From positions 1 to 45,933 of the forward strand of contig JAIOYK010000046.1 in the NCBI GenBank assembly GCA_021741145.1: a DNA stretch of 45,933 nt. Reading direction: 5' to 3'. Under the pieces are notes generated by a model. The model saw nothing but the letters and a program-made list of their open reading frames with translations, was not told where the DNA came from and did not search any database. The stretch's first letter is position 1; every line of letters starts with the position of its first letter. Shown here piece by piece: positions 8,501 to 17,544 of the stretch. Origin of the DNA: Rhodospirillum sp. Its GTDB lineage: Bacteria; Pseudomonadota; Alphaproteobacteria; Rhodospirillales; Rhodospirillaceae. Both the position numbers and the translations under genes were made by a program.

Positions 8501-10051
8501 ATGTATATTGTCGTTATTCCAGCCAAGGGACAGTCTGGCCGTTTATCGAACAAGAACATGCGGTCCTTGCTTGGGCGCCCGATGCTGGACTATACGATCG
8601 ACGCGGCGTCGCGGTGGCCCGGAGTCGAGCCTGGGACCATCTACGTTTCAACCGATAGCGATGACATCGCGGCCCACGCGGAAGCCCGGGGGATTGGGGT
8701 CATCCGTCGCGCTCCCTCCCTGGGCGGCGAAACGCCGATCATCGAGGTTTACCGGCATGCCTGGGCACGGTTGGGGCATCCACCGGTTCGGGCCTTGATT
8801 GGCTTGCAGCCCGACCACCCCGATCGCCGTCTTACGATCAGCGAAACCATCACCGCTTTCGAAGCCGATGGCGCGGATATGCTGGTCAGTACCGAAGCGG
8901 ACGGGACCAAGAACGGCGCGCACTACATCGTCTCCCTGCCGGTGCTCAAAGGGGCGGAGCCCAGGAGCAAGACCGTCTTGGTTGACGATTGCACCAATGT
9001 CCACCATGTGGAGGATCTGGAGAAAGCCGAGGCATGGTTGGCCAAACGGCCAAGGATTGTTTCGGGGGTCGGGCTGGACGACGCTCCCCTGGCGGCGGAG
9101 ATCTTGGGGACCGTGGGACTCCTCCGATGCGCCGGGTCCGATCGGGGGGCGTTGTTGAAGGCTGTCCAACCGGCCGGTGCCTATCTGGCATCGGCCGCGG
9201 TGCGGGTTGACGCCGAATTTCTCGATGCCGCCCCGAACTTACGGTTGATCGGTTCGCCCCATACAGGGCGGGATCACCTGGATCTGGACGAGATCGCGCT
9301 CCGGAACATTACCCTTTTCCACATCGCCGAGGACTATGACCTCCTGAACGGTTTCACGGCGACAGCGGAACATGCTTTCGGCCTCCTTCTGGCCCTGACC
9401 CGGCGAACCGTGCCAGCGAGTCGTGATGCGGCGGAAGGGGTGTGGAGCCGGGAAAAGTTCACCGGCTTCCAGTTGTTTGGCAAGACCTTGGGGATCATTG
9501 GTCTGGGCCGATTGGGCACCATGGTTGCTCGAATGGCGCAGGGCTTCGGAATGCGCGTGTTGGCTTGCGACATTCGGAATGTTTCGGTGCCCGGCGTGGA
9601 AATGGCGAGCTTGGATCGCGTGCTGCGGCGGGCGGATGTCCTGTCGCTGCATATCCACCTGGACAAGACGACCGAGGGATTGATCGATGCCCGCGCCCTT
9701 GCCCGAATGAAGCCAGGCGCCATCCTGATCAATACCAGCCGCGGTCGCGTCATCGACGAGACGGCCTTGCTTGCCGCGCTGCGGGACGAACACTTGGGGG
9801 GCGCGGCCCTGGACGTGGTCGATGGGGAATGGCTGTCGCCCGAAGCCTTGCGGGATCACCCACTGTTGTCCTTCGCCCGGAAGAGTGATCGCCTGCTCAT
9901 CACGCCCCACATTGGCGGGGCAACCCAGGAATCGATCTCTGGTGCCCGCGATTTCATGGCGCGCCGCATGGCTGATTGGCTCCTGAAATGGCATTGGTCT
10001 AGGGAACAGGAGTACGCTGAGTCGTTCCGTGGTCCCTCGGAAAAGGAATGA
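8501..10051 (+). CDS. CMP-sugar cytidylyltransferase / D-2-hydroxyacid dehydrogenase fusion
   Basis: One 516-residue frame holds two complete-looking enzymes. Residues 1 to about 175 are a NeuA/KdsB-like cytidylyltransferase: IPAKGQSGRLSNKN nucleotide loop, STDSDDIAAHAEARG, and the terminal VEDLEKAEAWL typical of the family. Residues about 178-500 are a D-3-phosphoglycerate dehydrogenase-like oxidoreductase. It shows the NAD-binding LGIIGLGRLGTMVARMAQGFG, INTSRGRVIDETALLAAL with catalytic Arg, and the TPHIGGATQES His motif. The first domain is somewhat shorter than free NeuA (about 220 residues). No stop or start lies between them. The context next to neuB suggests CMP activation of a nonulosonate; the dehydrogenase partner reaction is unknown. 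The next gene follows after seven bases. Confidence 0.85.
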   Translation: MYIVVIPAKGQSGRLSNKNMRSLLGRPMLDYTIDAASRWPGVEPGTIYVSTDSDDIAAHAEARGIGVIRRAPSLGGETPIIEVYRHAWARLGHPPVRALIGLQPDHPDRRLTISETITAFEADGADMLVSTEADGTKNGAHYIVSLPVLKGAEPRSKTVLVDDCTNVHHVEDLEKAEAWLAKRPRIVSGVGLDDAPLAAEILGTVGLLRCAGSDRGALLKAVQPAGAYLASAAVRVDAEFLDAAPNLRLIGSPHTGRDHLDLDEIALRNITLFHIAEDYDLLNGFTATAEHAFGLLLALTRRTVPASRDAAEGVWSREKFTGFQLFGKTLGIIGLGRLGTMVARMAQGFGMRVLACDIRNVSVPGVEMASLDRVLRRADVLSLHIHLDKTTEGLIDARALARMKPGAILINTSRGRVIDETALLAALRDEHLGGAALDVVDGEWLSPEALRDHPLLSFARKSDRLLITPHIGGATQESISGARDFMARRMADWLLKWHWSREQEYAESFRGPSEKE

Positions 10052-10058
10052 CTGGTCC

Positions 10059-11729
10059 ATGCGGGTTCCCGACGCGGCTTTAGGGGCCTACCTTGAGTTC
10101 CTGGAAAACAATCTCGCGCGATGGAGCGCGACCCCGTCGCCCGTGAGCGATGGGAACGGCGCGATCTTGATTGATCTGTTTCACAATGATTATCACTACA
10201 ATCTACGCGCGCTATTGGTGGCAAAATACATCCAGACCCTTCGTGGCGGACGACTGATTGCCCTGATCGGAACGGGAGGTTGGATGATTCCTCCCGATTA
10301 CAATATACAAAGAACCAGGGAATTGGCCGTCTCGTTCCAAGTCGATTCTATAGAAGTTATTGATTTTTCTGAATTTTCTGACGCCGCGGGATTGAGTGAG
10401 GAGGACCTGTGGTTGTTGAAGCATGTCTTAAGGATGGGGAAGGACACGGAAAGCTATTTGATCAATGCCCTTGAGCGGGACGGGTTGGCGCTCGGCAAAC
10501 ATTTGGTCGGGCACTATATCCGCTTTCATCCCAAGACCCGGCCAGACCCCTTGGCCCTGGCCAATACCTTCGCCTTGACTCATCGGCTTCACGACCATCT
10601 GAAGGCCTTGATGACGCGGCATGGCGCGGCGCATGTGATCACGGGGCATCCGACGTTTCTGCCCTATGGGTTATTGGTGGACCTGGGAGTGCGCGCCGGG
10701 GCCACGGTGCATCTGTTCGGCTTTCAGCTCAACGATCTTTCCCTCTATTCCATAACGCCCGAGATGGCTGCTCCGGCCCTGAAGAAAACGGGGCTTGCCA
10801 ACGCGGCCTTGAAGGATATCGACCAGGAGCTGTTTGACACGATCATCTGGCCGAAGCACGCGGCCTTGCGGGAAGATGCCCGTCGCACGTTCAATCTCGC
10901 GACGGACCTGTCCTTGCAAAAGCCTTGGTGGTGGGACCGGGATGGGGTGGGAGTGGATGACGAGGAGAGCCATCGCGCCGTGACCACCAAGATCCAGGAC
11001 CGGCGCCAGGGGCGGACCGTGGTCTGCCTCTTCGCCCAACTGGTGCTGGAATCCCTACACCTGGATGAGTTCCTGTTCGACTCCCCCTTGCAGTGGATGG
11101 AGGAGACCCTGAAGGTGGCAATGGTCGACACCACGCGCCTTTGGGTTTTCAAGCCCCATCCGCTGAGCCAAAAGTATGGGGACCTCCCAATCGTCGAGGA
11201 CTTGGCCCGACGCTTCTCGGCCGACCATATCATCCATTTGCCCTATAATCTGAACGGGGCGCATATTGAAAACCTGTGCGATGTTGGTCTGACGGTTTGC
11301 GGTACGATTGGTTATCTGCTGCCAGCCACCGGTGTACCGGTGCTGCATGCTGGCCATACGACCTATACGAAATTGGGGTTTTCGAATGTGCCCGCGTCCC
11401 GGGAGGCCTATTTCGCGGCTCTGGCCAACTTGGAGTGTTTGACACTCACCGAGGAGCTGCGGGAGCGCGCGCGGCTTTATTATCTCTATCGGAAGTCCTT
11501 GACGCACCTTGTCAGCGGGTTTTTGGGTCCCTACCGGCAGTTCTATGGCGCCCATGACATGGAGCACATCATATTCTGGAAGGATATGACGCGGCGGATT
11601 AAGGCCTATACGTTGGCCGACGACAGCGTCTTTCGGAATCTGGCCCGAGGAGAGGTGGCGGGCTTGCATCGGTTGGTGAACTTGGAATACCTGGACTACG
11701 TGAGTCGCCTGAACCCCGTCGGGGCATGA
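10059..11729 (+). CDS. Capsule-polysaccharide-type GT-B-like protein
   Basis: About 556 residues. The C-terminal half resembles capsular polysaccharide biosynthesis/export proteins of the KpsC/KpsS type: TRLWVFKPHPLSQKYGD (the KPHP motif), HIIHLPYNLNGAHIENLCDVGLTVCGTIGYLLPATGVPVLHAG and HTTYTKLGF. In such proteins the nucleotide-sugar site reads as a repeated xxxGxxxxEA-like loop. The N-terminal half (IDLFHNDYHYNLRALLVAKYIQ) looks like the second Rossmann domain of a GT-B fold. There are no transmembrane segments, so it is probably cytoplasmic. The ATG at 10059 has AAAAGG about ten bases upstream. I infer a glycosyltransferase acting late in glycan assembly; the sugar donor cannot be told. 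Confidence 0.6.
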   Translation: MRVPDAALGAYLEFLENNLARWSATPSPVSDGNGAILIDLFHNDYHYNLRALLVAKYIQTLRGGRLIALIGTGGWMIPPDYNIQRTRELAVSFQVDSIEVIDFSEFSDAAGLSEEDLWLLKHVLRMGKDTESYLINALERDGLALGKHLVGHYIRFHPKTRPDPLALANTFALTHRLHDHLKALMTRHGAAHVITGHPTFLPYGLLVDLGVRAGATVHLFGFQLNDLSLYSITPEMAAPALKKTGLANAALKDIDQELFDTIIWPKHAALREDARRTFNLATDLSLQKPWWWDRDGVGVDDEESHRAVTTKIQDRRQGRTVVCLFAQLVLESLHLDEFLFDSPLQWMEETLKVAMVDTTRLWVFKPHPLSQKYGDLPIVEDLARRFSADHIIHLPYNLNGAHIENLCDVGLTVCGTIGYLLPATGVPVLHAGHTTYTKLGFSNVPASREAYFAALANLECLTLTEELRERARLYYLYRKSLTHLVSGFLGPYRQFYGAHDMEHIIFWKDMTRRIKAYTLADDSVFRNLARGEVAGLHRLVNLEYLDYVSRLNPVGA

Positions 11730-11741
11730 GGCGGTGCGCCA

Positions 11742-12641
11742 CTATCCGACAATCATACCGTGGCGCAAAGGGGGATGGTCGTTATGCTCGGACTCCGCAC
11801 GGGCTTCAATGATCTGAATCGCCCTATCCTTGCAGACCAGGAATAAACCCAGGTTGTGTATTCTGCAAATTCGCCCCGGCTGTCCCCGAATGATCACGTC
11901 CGGCACTTGGACCACCAACAATCGGACACGGACACCGGTATCGTCCTGAACCCAGGCTCCCGGATAGGGAGACGTGAGGGCTCGGACGAAATCATAGGCC
12001 TCGGTGGCGGTCCGCAGGTCTGGCCGCAATTGACCGTCCTGGTCGCCCCGCTGGTGCCAATAACAGGCCCGGCTATCGTCCTGGGGAGATCCCCTGTCTC
12101 CCTTTTCCAGACGCTCGATGGCTTTCAAGATCAGTGGACCGAAGGCCGTGTTGGCGTCGTCGTGCAGGGTCGCGATGGTCGCCTCCGGCGCAAGGGGTAG
12201 GCGGGTCTCGGCGATCACGGGTCCGTCGTCGAGTCCTTCCCCCGTCAATAATATGGAAAGTCCCACCTCACTCTCGCCATTGATGATCTGCCAATTCAAG
12301 GGGGAACCGCCGCGATACTCGGGAACCCGCCCGGCGTGTAGATTCAGGGTTCCCAGGGTTGGCAGGGAGAGGAGAGGGGGGTGGAACAGGGTTGAAAACC
12401 CCGCGATCAGAAACAACGTGGGGCGCGGGGTTCGCAGGCGGTTCACGCAGTCGGGAGCGTTGATATTCGCCTCGGCCAGCACGGGGGTCCGTTGAGGAGC
12501 GGTGAGTCCGGTGATCGTTCTGGCGAGCGGAGCCCGGCCCGGGGGGATGACGACCGCCGCTATGCCGTGGCCACCTTCCACCAACGCCCGCAAGGCATGC
12601 AGACCCCGATCTCCGTTAAGAAAGACGACGATGCCATCCAT
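11742..12641 (-). CDS. Sugar N-formyltransferase (formyl_trans_N family)
   Basis: About 299 residues related to methionyl-tRNA formyltransferase and the sugar formyltransferases (ArnA N-domain, VioF/WlaRD type). The catalytic triad is readable: Asn and His in LNLHAGRVPEYRGGSPLNW and Asp in EGLDDGPVI. The C-terminal ~90 residues resemble the short OB-like domain. The substrate is probably a dTDP- or UDP-amino sugar, with 10-formyltetrahydrofolate as donor. That fits the DegT aminotransferase, which would create the amino group, two genes upstream in the same minus-strand operon. I take the ATG at 12641, eight bases after the epimerase stop, because the frame upstream of it overlaps that gene. 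Confidence 0.82.
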   Translation of the reverse strand: MDGIVVFLNGDRGLHALRALVEGGHGIAAVVIPPGRAPLARTITGLTAPQRTPVLAEANINAPDCVNRLRTPRPTLFLIAGFSTLFHPPLLSLPTLGTLNLHAGRVPEYRGGSPLNWQIINGESEVGLSILLTGEGLDDGPVIAETRLPLAPEATIATLHDDANTAFGPLILKAIERLEKGDRGSPQDDSRACYWHQRGDQDGQLRPDLRTATEAYDFVRALTSPYPGAWVQDDTGVRVRLLVVQVPDVIIRGQPGRICRIHNLGLFLVCKDRAIQIIEARAESEHNDHPPLRHGMIVG

Positions 12642-12649
12642 TGACGTTT

Positions 12650-13753
12650 CTATGCCGAACCCACGGGAAATGACGCGGTCCCCACTTGGCGGGCGGCCTT
12701 TTCCCATTGGTCCATGTACCAGCGCACGTAATCACTGTAGCCCTTCAACAGGTCGAATCTTGGCTTGAAGCCGAGATAGTCCCTGGCTCTGTCGATCATC
12801 AAGGTTCCGCGAACCGGCTTTTCCGGTGCCGGAGGCCTTTCTTCCAGCACCGTTTGGGGCAAATAGCTTTTGATGATTTTCGCCAGTTCGGAAATCGGTT
12901 GGGCGTTCCCATAGGTGATATTAAACGTCCGTCCCCGGCCTTCTTCCAAGGCCATCGAACGGACAATGCCCTCGACCAAGTCATCGATGTGGGTGAAGTC
13001 GAGGCGTCCGCTTCCGCCCCCTTCCAGGGGTAAGGATTTTCCAGAGAGGGCATTTTCCACGAATTTTTGGGAAACGCGACCGGAAATACAGCGAATGCCA
13101 TAGAGGGCGCTGGGGCGGATGATGGTGTAGGGCACGCCATAGAGTCGTTCATGCTCCCGCATCATGCGTTCCCCCATATATTTGCCATTGGCGTAGACGC
13201 CGCGTGGGCTGGGGCGGACCGTTTCGTCCACGGACTCCTGTTTGAAGTCACCATAGACGGTGCTCGACGACATGAAGACGACCCTGCCGATTCTGGCCGA
13301 GTGTAAACGACATATTTCCAACAGATTCCGCAGACTGGTGATTTGCAAGTCATAGGCCAAGGCGGGTGATTGATTGGCGATCACGGCGCTGGAAATGGCC
13401 GCCAAATGCACGGCTTTCGTCGGTTGGAATTCGCTGAAGACCTCGGATAGTTCAAACATCTGTCGCGCTTCCACGGGGCGGATCTCGGTGCCGCTGGCTC
13501 GCAGCAGCGCGAAGCGCTCGCTGAGGAAATTCACATAGAGTTGTCTCCGCAACGGGTCCAGGTCCGTGCGCATCATCAGGTTGGGGAGGTTGTTCACCAG
13601 GAGGTTGTCGGCGATCATAACCTCTGCTCCCCTTTCCCGGAGGGTCAAGGCCAGATGGTGTCCGATGAAACCGGCACCGCCGACAAGGAGAATGCGTTCA
13701 CCGTCCATGGTCATGTCTTCCAACGCCATGTCAGGCCGGTTTTTCAGATCCAC
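12650..13753 (-). CDS. NAD-dependent epimerase/dehydratase (extended SDR)
   Basis: 367 residues from a GTG at 13753 that has AAAGGAG nine bases upstream and lies six bases after the aminotransferase stop; ATGs at 13714 or 13708 are possible alternatives. The Rossmann motif is ILLVGGAGFIGHHLALTL. The active site is SSSTVYGD with YANGK (YxxxK), and RLDFTHIDDLVEGI is the usual conserved C-terminal motif. It belongs with UDP-/GDP-/dTDP-sugar epimerases, dehydratases and reductases. In this operon it would act on the nucleotide-sugar that is aminated and formylated. The precise stereochemistry cannot be read from sequence. Confidence 0.85.
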   Translation of the reverse strand: MDLKNRPDMALEDMTMDGERILLVGGAGFIGHHLALTLRERGAEVMIADNLLVNNLPNLMMRTDLDPLRRQLYVNFLSERFALLRASGTEIRPVEARQMFELSEVFSEFQPTKAVHLAAISSAVIANQSPALAYDLQITSLRNLLEICRLHSARIGRVVFMSSSTVYGDFKQESVDETVRPSPRGVYANGKYMGERMMREHERLYGVPYTIIRPSALYGIRCISGRVSQKFVENALSGKSLPLEGGGSGRLDFTHIDDLVEGIVRSMALEEGRGRTFNITYGNAQPISELAKIIKSYLPQTVLEERPPAPEKPVRGTLMIDRARDYLGFKPRFDLLKGYSDYVRWYMDQWEKAARQVGTASFPVGSA

Positions 13754-13759
13754 GGCTCG

Positions 13760-14986
13760 TTACTCCTTTCCGAAAAATTCGCGGACGGCCCAGGCGATTG
13801 TTTCGACGTCCCCCTCGACAAGGTGGGGGCCGCAGGGCAAGGAGAGGGTTCGCTGGGCAATCCAATTGGCGACTGGCCAATGGGTGGCTGGAAAGGCGCC
13901 GCTGTTCCTGTCCAATCGTTCCGCGTAATATCGTGAAGCGGGGAGCGCGATGGGGTAGTGGACACTGAAGCCAACGCCTCGGGATTGTAAATGGGCCATC
14001 AGATCTTCGCGACGGATCGCGGAATTCGGATCCAAGGTCACGTTGACGCAAAAATGTCCGGATCGTCGGGCTCCGTGAACAAAGGGAAACAACCGAGCGC
14101 CCGGCAAGTCACCCAGTCGCTCCGCCAGCAGCTTGGCGTTGGTTGCCCGGGACGCGAGAAAACCGTCTAGCCGATCAAGCTGGTGCAATCCGATGGCGGC
14201 CTGGACTTCGTTCATCCGGTAGTTCCAGCCCAGGGTGTCGATGTCGTAGAGCCCGGGAAGAGTCCGCTCCCCCAGGGTCTTGTCGTAGCCGAAGGCCCGC
14301 TGCTTGCGGACGGTGGCGCTCAGGGTGTCGTCGTTGGTGATCAACATGCCCCCCTCAAGGGTGGTCATGTGTTTGGTGGGATAGAACGAGAAAACACCAC
14401 ATGTCCCGATGGTGCCTGCTGGCCTGTCTTTCCATAAGGCACCCAAGCCGGTCGCGGCGTCTTCGATCAGGGCCGCGTCGGCCTCATCGGCGATGGCGGA
14501 CAGACGGTCCATGTCACAGGGAAGGCCGAGATAGTGGACCGGTATGATGGCGCGGGTTCTGGACGTGACCGCCTTGGCGACGGCTTCGGGGTCAAGGCAG
14601 CCCGTTTCGGCTTCCACATCGGCGAAGACCACGCGAGCGCCGCAATGTTCAACGGCATGGGCGGTCGCCACATGGGTCATGGCGGGCACGACCACGTCGT
14701 CTCCGGGGCCGATACCCTTGGCCACCAGCGCGAGATGCAAGCCCGCGGTACAGGACGAGAGGGCAACGGCGTGGCGGACACCCAGGCGTTTTGCGAAGGC
14801 CGCTTCGAATGCGGCGACCTGGGGACCGTGTGTCAGGATGTGACCGTCCAGTACGGCCGCGGCGGCCTGGCGTTCCTCTTCTCCGAGCAAGGGGCGCGCG
14901 AAGGGAATGGTGCGATCATGCGCGACATCCGCGACGGTGCCCGGCTCGCTTGGAGGATTGGTCACGGAATATGCTTCCTTTTCCAT
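13760..14986 (-). CDS. DegT/DnrJ/EryC1/StrS sugar aminotransferase
   Basis: 408 residues of the PLP-dependent nucleotide-sugar aminotransferase family. Lys205 in FYPTKHMTTLEGGM is the Schiff-base lysine, and Asp176 in ALIEDAATGLGA contacts the pyridine nitrogen. SSCTAGLHLAL is the phosphate-binding turn. It would convert a keto-sugar nucleotide to the amino sugar, supplying the amine for the neighbouring formyltransferase and/or acyltransferase. It lies in the minus-strand operon with 4- and 6-base gaps to its neighbours. Confidence 0.92.
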   Translation of the reverse strand: MEKEAYSVTNPPSEPGTVADVAHDRTIPFARPLLGEEERQAAAAVLDGHILTHGPQVAAFEAAFAKRLGVRHAVALSSCTAGLHLALVAKGIGPGDDVVVPAMTHVATAHAVEHCGARVVFADVEAETGCLDPEAVAKAVTSRTRAIIPVHYLGLPCDMDRLSAIADEADAALIEDAATGLGALWKDRPAGTIGTCGVFSFYPTKHMTTLEGGMLITNDDTLSATVRKQRAFGYDKTLGERTLPGLYDIDTLGWNYRMNEVQAAIGLHQLDRLDGFLASRATNAKLLAERLGDLPGARLFPFVHGARRSGHFCVNVTLDPNSAIRREDLMAHLQSRGVGFSVHYPIALPASRYYAERLDRNSGAFPATHWPVANWIAQRTLSLPCGPHLVEGDVETIAWAVREFFGKE

Positions 14987-14990
14987 TGGA

Positions 14991-15998
14991 TCAAATCAGG
15001 TAGTCGATAGGAACTTGGCGGCCAGTTTCACATGCTTCCCAAATGGCGAAACAAGTATCCATGACACGGAAGATATCGGTTTCCAAGACAGGCGGATCTC
15101 CGCCGGACCGTAGCGCGGCGATGAAATCCGGTAAGTGGCCTCCCTTGCCGACTCCGGGGTATGGCGTATCCATGGTTTCCTCGTCCTCATCCTGATCTCC
15201 GTGGAAGAGGCGACCGTTCGGTATGCCGTTTTCGAACGAAAGACGGTCGCCGTAAACGTTCAGGGCATGGAACTTGCGCCGGCGTGGTCCGTACATTGTT
15301 GTTGTCTTGCCCGTGGCACCCGAGCGGTAGCGCATAAGCGCGGTGATCGTATCCGGCCAACGGTATGAGCTGTTCCGGGTCAGCAGATCGGTCCCCATCG
15401 CCATCACGCTCTCCACCTCGTCGCCAATGATCCAACGCATCAGGTCTATCAGATGGATCCCACCCCCATATACCGTGCAATAGAAATCCATGCGTCCACG
15501 CCACCCTTCGGTGATTTTCCACAAAATGTCGTGAAGGTAATCCCCTTCGATATGAACAATTTTCCCAAATGCGCCCGCTCGGGCCATCGCGTGTATCCGC
15601 TTGAAGCGGGGGCTTTGACGAAGAATGAGGTTGGATGTCAAACGGCGACCGCTGTCTTGGAGGGCGCGCGCGACCGCTTCGGCCTCCCGCCGATGTAGGG
15701 CGAGAGGCTTTTCGACCATGACATGGAGTCCGGCGCCGAGCGCGGCGACAACCTGCTCCGCGTGGCCGTTGTCGTAGCCGCAAATGGAAAGGACATCCAG
15801 GTCCGCCTTTTCCAGCATGTGCCGCCAATGCACGTGGCGACCGGCTACGTCGTGGCGGTTCGCGACCTCTCTCAGGTGTTCCGGGTCAAGGTCGCAGACA
15901 TCGGTGACCCGACAGTCCGGGATCTGATTATACGTAATAACGTGCTGTTCGCCCACGCCAAGGCCAATCACACCCACTCGTATCGGGCCGGATTTCAT
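14991..15998 (-). CDS. Gfo/Idh/MocA family oxidoreductase
   Basis: 335 residues. The N-terminal Rossmann domain begins RVGVIGLGVGEQHVITYNQI, and the hallmark VMVEKPLALHRREAEAV (EKP motif) follows at about residue 95. The C-terminal alpha/beta domain contains GGGIHLIDLMRWIIGDEVESV, with the His often used in catalysis. Family members oxidise or reduce sugars or sugar nucleotides with NAD(P). Just upstream of the DegT aminotransferase, it probably makes the 3- or 4-keto intermediate that is aminated, as WlbA does before WlbC-type enzymes. GAAAGGAG before the ATG supports this start. Confidence 0.88.
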   Translation of the reverse strand: MKSGPIRVGVIGLGVGEQHVITYNQIPDCRVTDVCDLDPEHLREVANRHDVAGRHVHWRHMLEKADLDVLSICGYDNGHAEQVVAALGAGLHVMVEKPLALHRREAEAVARALQDSGRRLTSNLILRQSPRFKRIHAMARAGAFGKIVHIEGDYLHDILWKITEGWRGRMDFYCTVYGGGIHLIDLMRWIIGDEVESVMAMGTDLLTRNSSYRWPDTITALMRYRSGATGKTTTMYGPRRRKFHALNVYGDRLSFENGIPNGRLFHGDQDEDEETMDTPYPGVGKGGHLPDFIAALRSGGDPPVLETDIFRVMDTCFAIWEACETGRQVPIDYLI

Positions 15999-16013
15999 GC
16001 TCCTTTCTTCCTT

Positions 16014-16754
16014 TCAACACTCAACGATAACGAGTTGCTTGTTCTTCAGGATCCAGGCTCCGTTGGTTTGGAGGGCGCGTCCCGCCTCATCACGAAAGGT
16101 CCAGGTATGCGCCGCGGGTTTCGCTGGGTCGCGGGGGATGTCGATGTTCATCTCCACGTCTTGGAAGGTGACGGAGCGGACCTGCTTCTCAATGGCTTCG
16201 AGGACCGTCCGTTGCGCGTGCAAGTTCCAATCCGTTCTCCATTCCTGGGAGCGACTGGGGGGGGAGCGGTCCCGAAACTGGAGGCGGACATCCATGTCAA
16301 CCTCGTTGAACCGGCCATCGGCGATCATCAAACCGCCAGCCCGGGTCAATGAAACCAGCTTGCGTAGAACATCGGTTGGGTCGGAGAAAATCTCCACGAC
16401 CCCGGTACTCAAGACGACGTCCCATTTGCCATTTACGTCAAACAATGAGGCGACTTGGAAATTGACACCCAGCAATCCCCTGAAATTTCTGGCTGTCAGG
16501 ATATAGTCTTCGGTAAAGTCGATCCCGTCCATTCGCCAATGGGGAAATTCCCTGTGCAAATGATAAAGGAGTTCCCCGTTGGCACACCCCACATCCACAA
16601 GATGTAAAGGAATTTTTGTGTCAATTTTATCCCGAAGAACCCGAATGATATTTTTGTGATCTTCTTTGAACATTGAATAGCGAGCGGTATCTAGGTAAGG
16701 TGTGTTTTCAGGGACCGCCAGATATTTCTCTTCATCGCCCATGGCATTGCCCAT
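16014..16754 (-). CDS. Class I SAM-dependent methyltransferase
   Basis: 246 residues with SAM-binding motif I HLVDVGCANGELLYHL, the acidic post-I residue in WRMDGIDFTEDYI, and motif II-like KWDVVLSTGVVEIFSDPTD followed by LTRAGGLMIADGRF. It is the first gene of a minus-strand operon (methyltransferase, Gfo/Idh, DegT, SDR, formyltransferase). It may methylate a sugar or a small-molecule component of the glycan. A promoter-like sequence lies about 20 bases upstream. The ribosome site is weak, and the second ATG (four codons in) is a possible start. Confidence 0.82.
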   Translation of the reverse strand: MGNAMGDEEKYLAVPENTPYLDTARYSMFKEDHKNIIRVLRDKIDTKIPLHLVDVGCANGELLYHLHREFPHWRMDGIDFTEDYILTARNFRGLLGVNFQVASLFDVNGKWDVVLSTGVVEIFSDPTDVLRKLVSLTRAGGLMIADGRFNEVDMDVRLQFRDRSPPSRSQEWRTDWNLHAQRTVLEAIEKQVRSVTFQDVEMNIDIPRDPAKPAAHTWTFRDEAGRALQTNGAWILKNKQLVIVEC

Positions 16755-16773
16755 TCTGTAATTTCATTACTTC

Positions 16774-16803
16774 ATATTAGGTGTGATTTGCCCCTGTGAT
16801 CAA
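16774..16803 (-). promoter_or_regulatory. Candidate sigma-70 promoter of the glycan operon
   Basis: Read on the minus strand: TTGATC, 18 bases, TAATAT. The -10 ends about 20 bases before the methyltransferase ATG, in a markedly AT-rich patch just ahead of the first gene of a five-gene operon. Five of six bases match the -10 consensus TATAAT loosely and four match TTGACA. A short leader or nearly leaderless transcript would result. Confidence 0.45.
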
Positions 16804-16967
16804 ATGAACCATAATGTGAGGCGCGACCCTCCCGGTCTCAATTCGACCGATCAAACCTTCTGGCGTTTTCATTGATGCACGACATTATCGAAACATGTGA
16901 ACGTGTTATCAATCCTTCTTTGGTCCACGGATTTCGAGACACCGCATAACAAAGTGGGGAGCACCAC

Positions 16968-17000
16968 GAAAATGCCCGCCATCTCATTGAGATAGCGGGC
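16968..17000 (-). terminator. Intrinsic terminator of the opine-oxidase/ridA operon
   Basis: A strong inverted repeat with arms GCCCGC-C-ATCTC and GAGAT-A-GCGGGC (16974-17000; one mismatch, three-base loop) is followed on the minus strand by ATTTTC (16968-16973). It lies about 160 bases after the ridA stop, with no gene in between, and separates the catabolic operon from the glycan operon on the same strand. Confidence 0.7.
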
Positions 17001-17162
17001 TAATTTAGTTTCCATGGGAGAATTTGACGCTCTGACCTTCAGGTTCCGGGGGGGCATGGCCTGTTGGATCGGCTGAACGGTGGCGGAAGGGGACGGCCTT
17101 CCCATTGCCCCGAGCTTCCGCGAGGAGGACAACGCCGCTATTCGCCACCCCGAACCGATGCG

Positions 17163-17507
17163 CTACTTCGCCGCGGAAACAACCACTTCGATCAAGATAT
17201 TCTTGCCCAATTCGGCAACGCCAATGGTCGCGCGGGTCGGCAGAATTTCGCCGGGCAACCACGCGAGCCACGCGTCGTTCATGCCATCCTTCTGGGCGAA
17301 ATCGGTGATATAGAGCATCGCCGTCAACAGCTTTTCCTTCGACGAGCCCACTTGGGCGAGAAGATCGTCGATCTTGGCGCAAATCTGGGCGGTCTGGCCC
17401 TTCATGTCCTGGGTCGTGTCATCGGCCACCAGGCCGCCGAAGTACAGGACACCATTGTGCTCCACCACGCGGTGGTTGATCTTGCTCTGGAAGTGACGGG
17501 TAATCAC
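17163..17507 (-). CDS. ridA: RidA family enamine/imine deaminase
   Basis: 114 residues, slightly shorter than standard RidA (about 128). It has the YjgF/YER057c/UK114 core: VVEHNGVLYFGGLVADD, GQTAQICAKIDDLLAQVGSSKEKLLTAMLYITD and the catalytic Arg region LPTRATIGVAELGKNILIEVVVSAA. Canonical RidA hydrolyses reactive 2-aminoacrylate and related imines. As last gene of an operon encoding FAD amine/amino-acid oxidases, it probably hydrolyses the imine product. The start is GTG with GGAG nine bases upstream. It is the only operon gene not overlapping its neighbour (37-base gap). Confidence 0.9.
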   Translation of the reverse strand: MITRHFQSKINHRVVEHNGVLYFGGLVADDTTQDMKGQTAQICAKIDDLLAQVGSSKEKLLTAMLYITDFAQKDGMNDAWLAWLPGEILPTRATIGVAELGKNILIEVVVSAAK

Positions 17508-17544
17508 GAGGGAATACTCCTTGGTGCGTCAGGGAATGGGGCCA

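Larger units (their letters stand above)
16755..17162. other. Intergenic region between ridA operon and glycan operon
   Basis: About 400 bases without an acceptable gene. It holds the glycan-operon promoter at the left (16774-16803) and the ridA-operon terminator (16968-17000). The 17001-17162 part is the ridA 3' untranslated region. I see nothing else in 16804-16967. Short open frames here lack ribosome sites and start inside the terminator hairpin or the 3' untranslated region. Confidence 0.5.
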
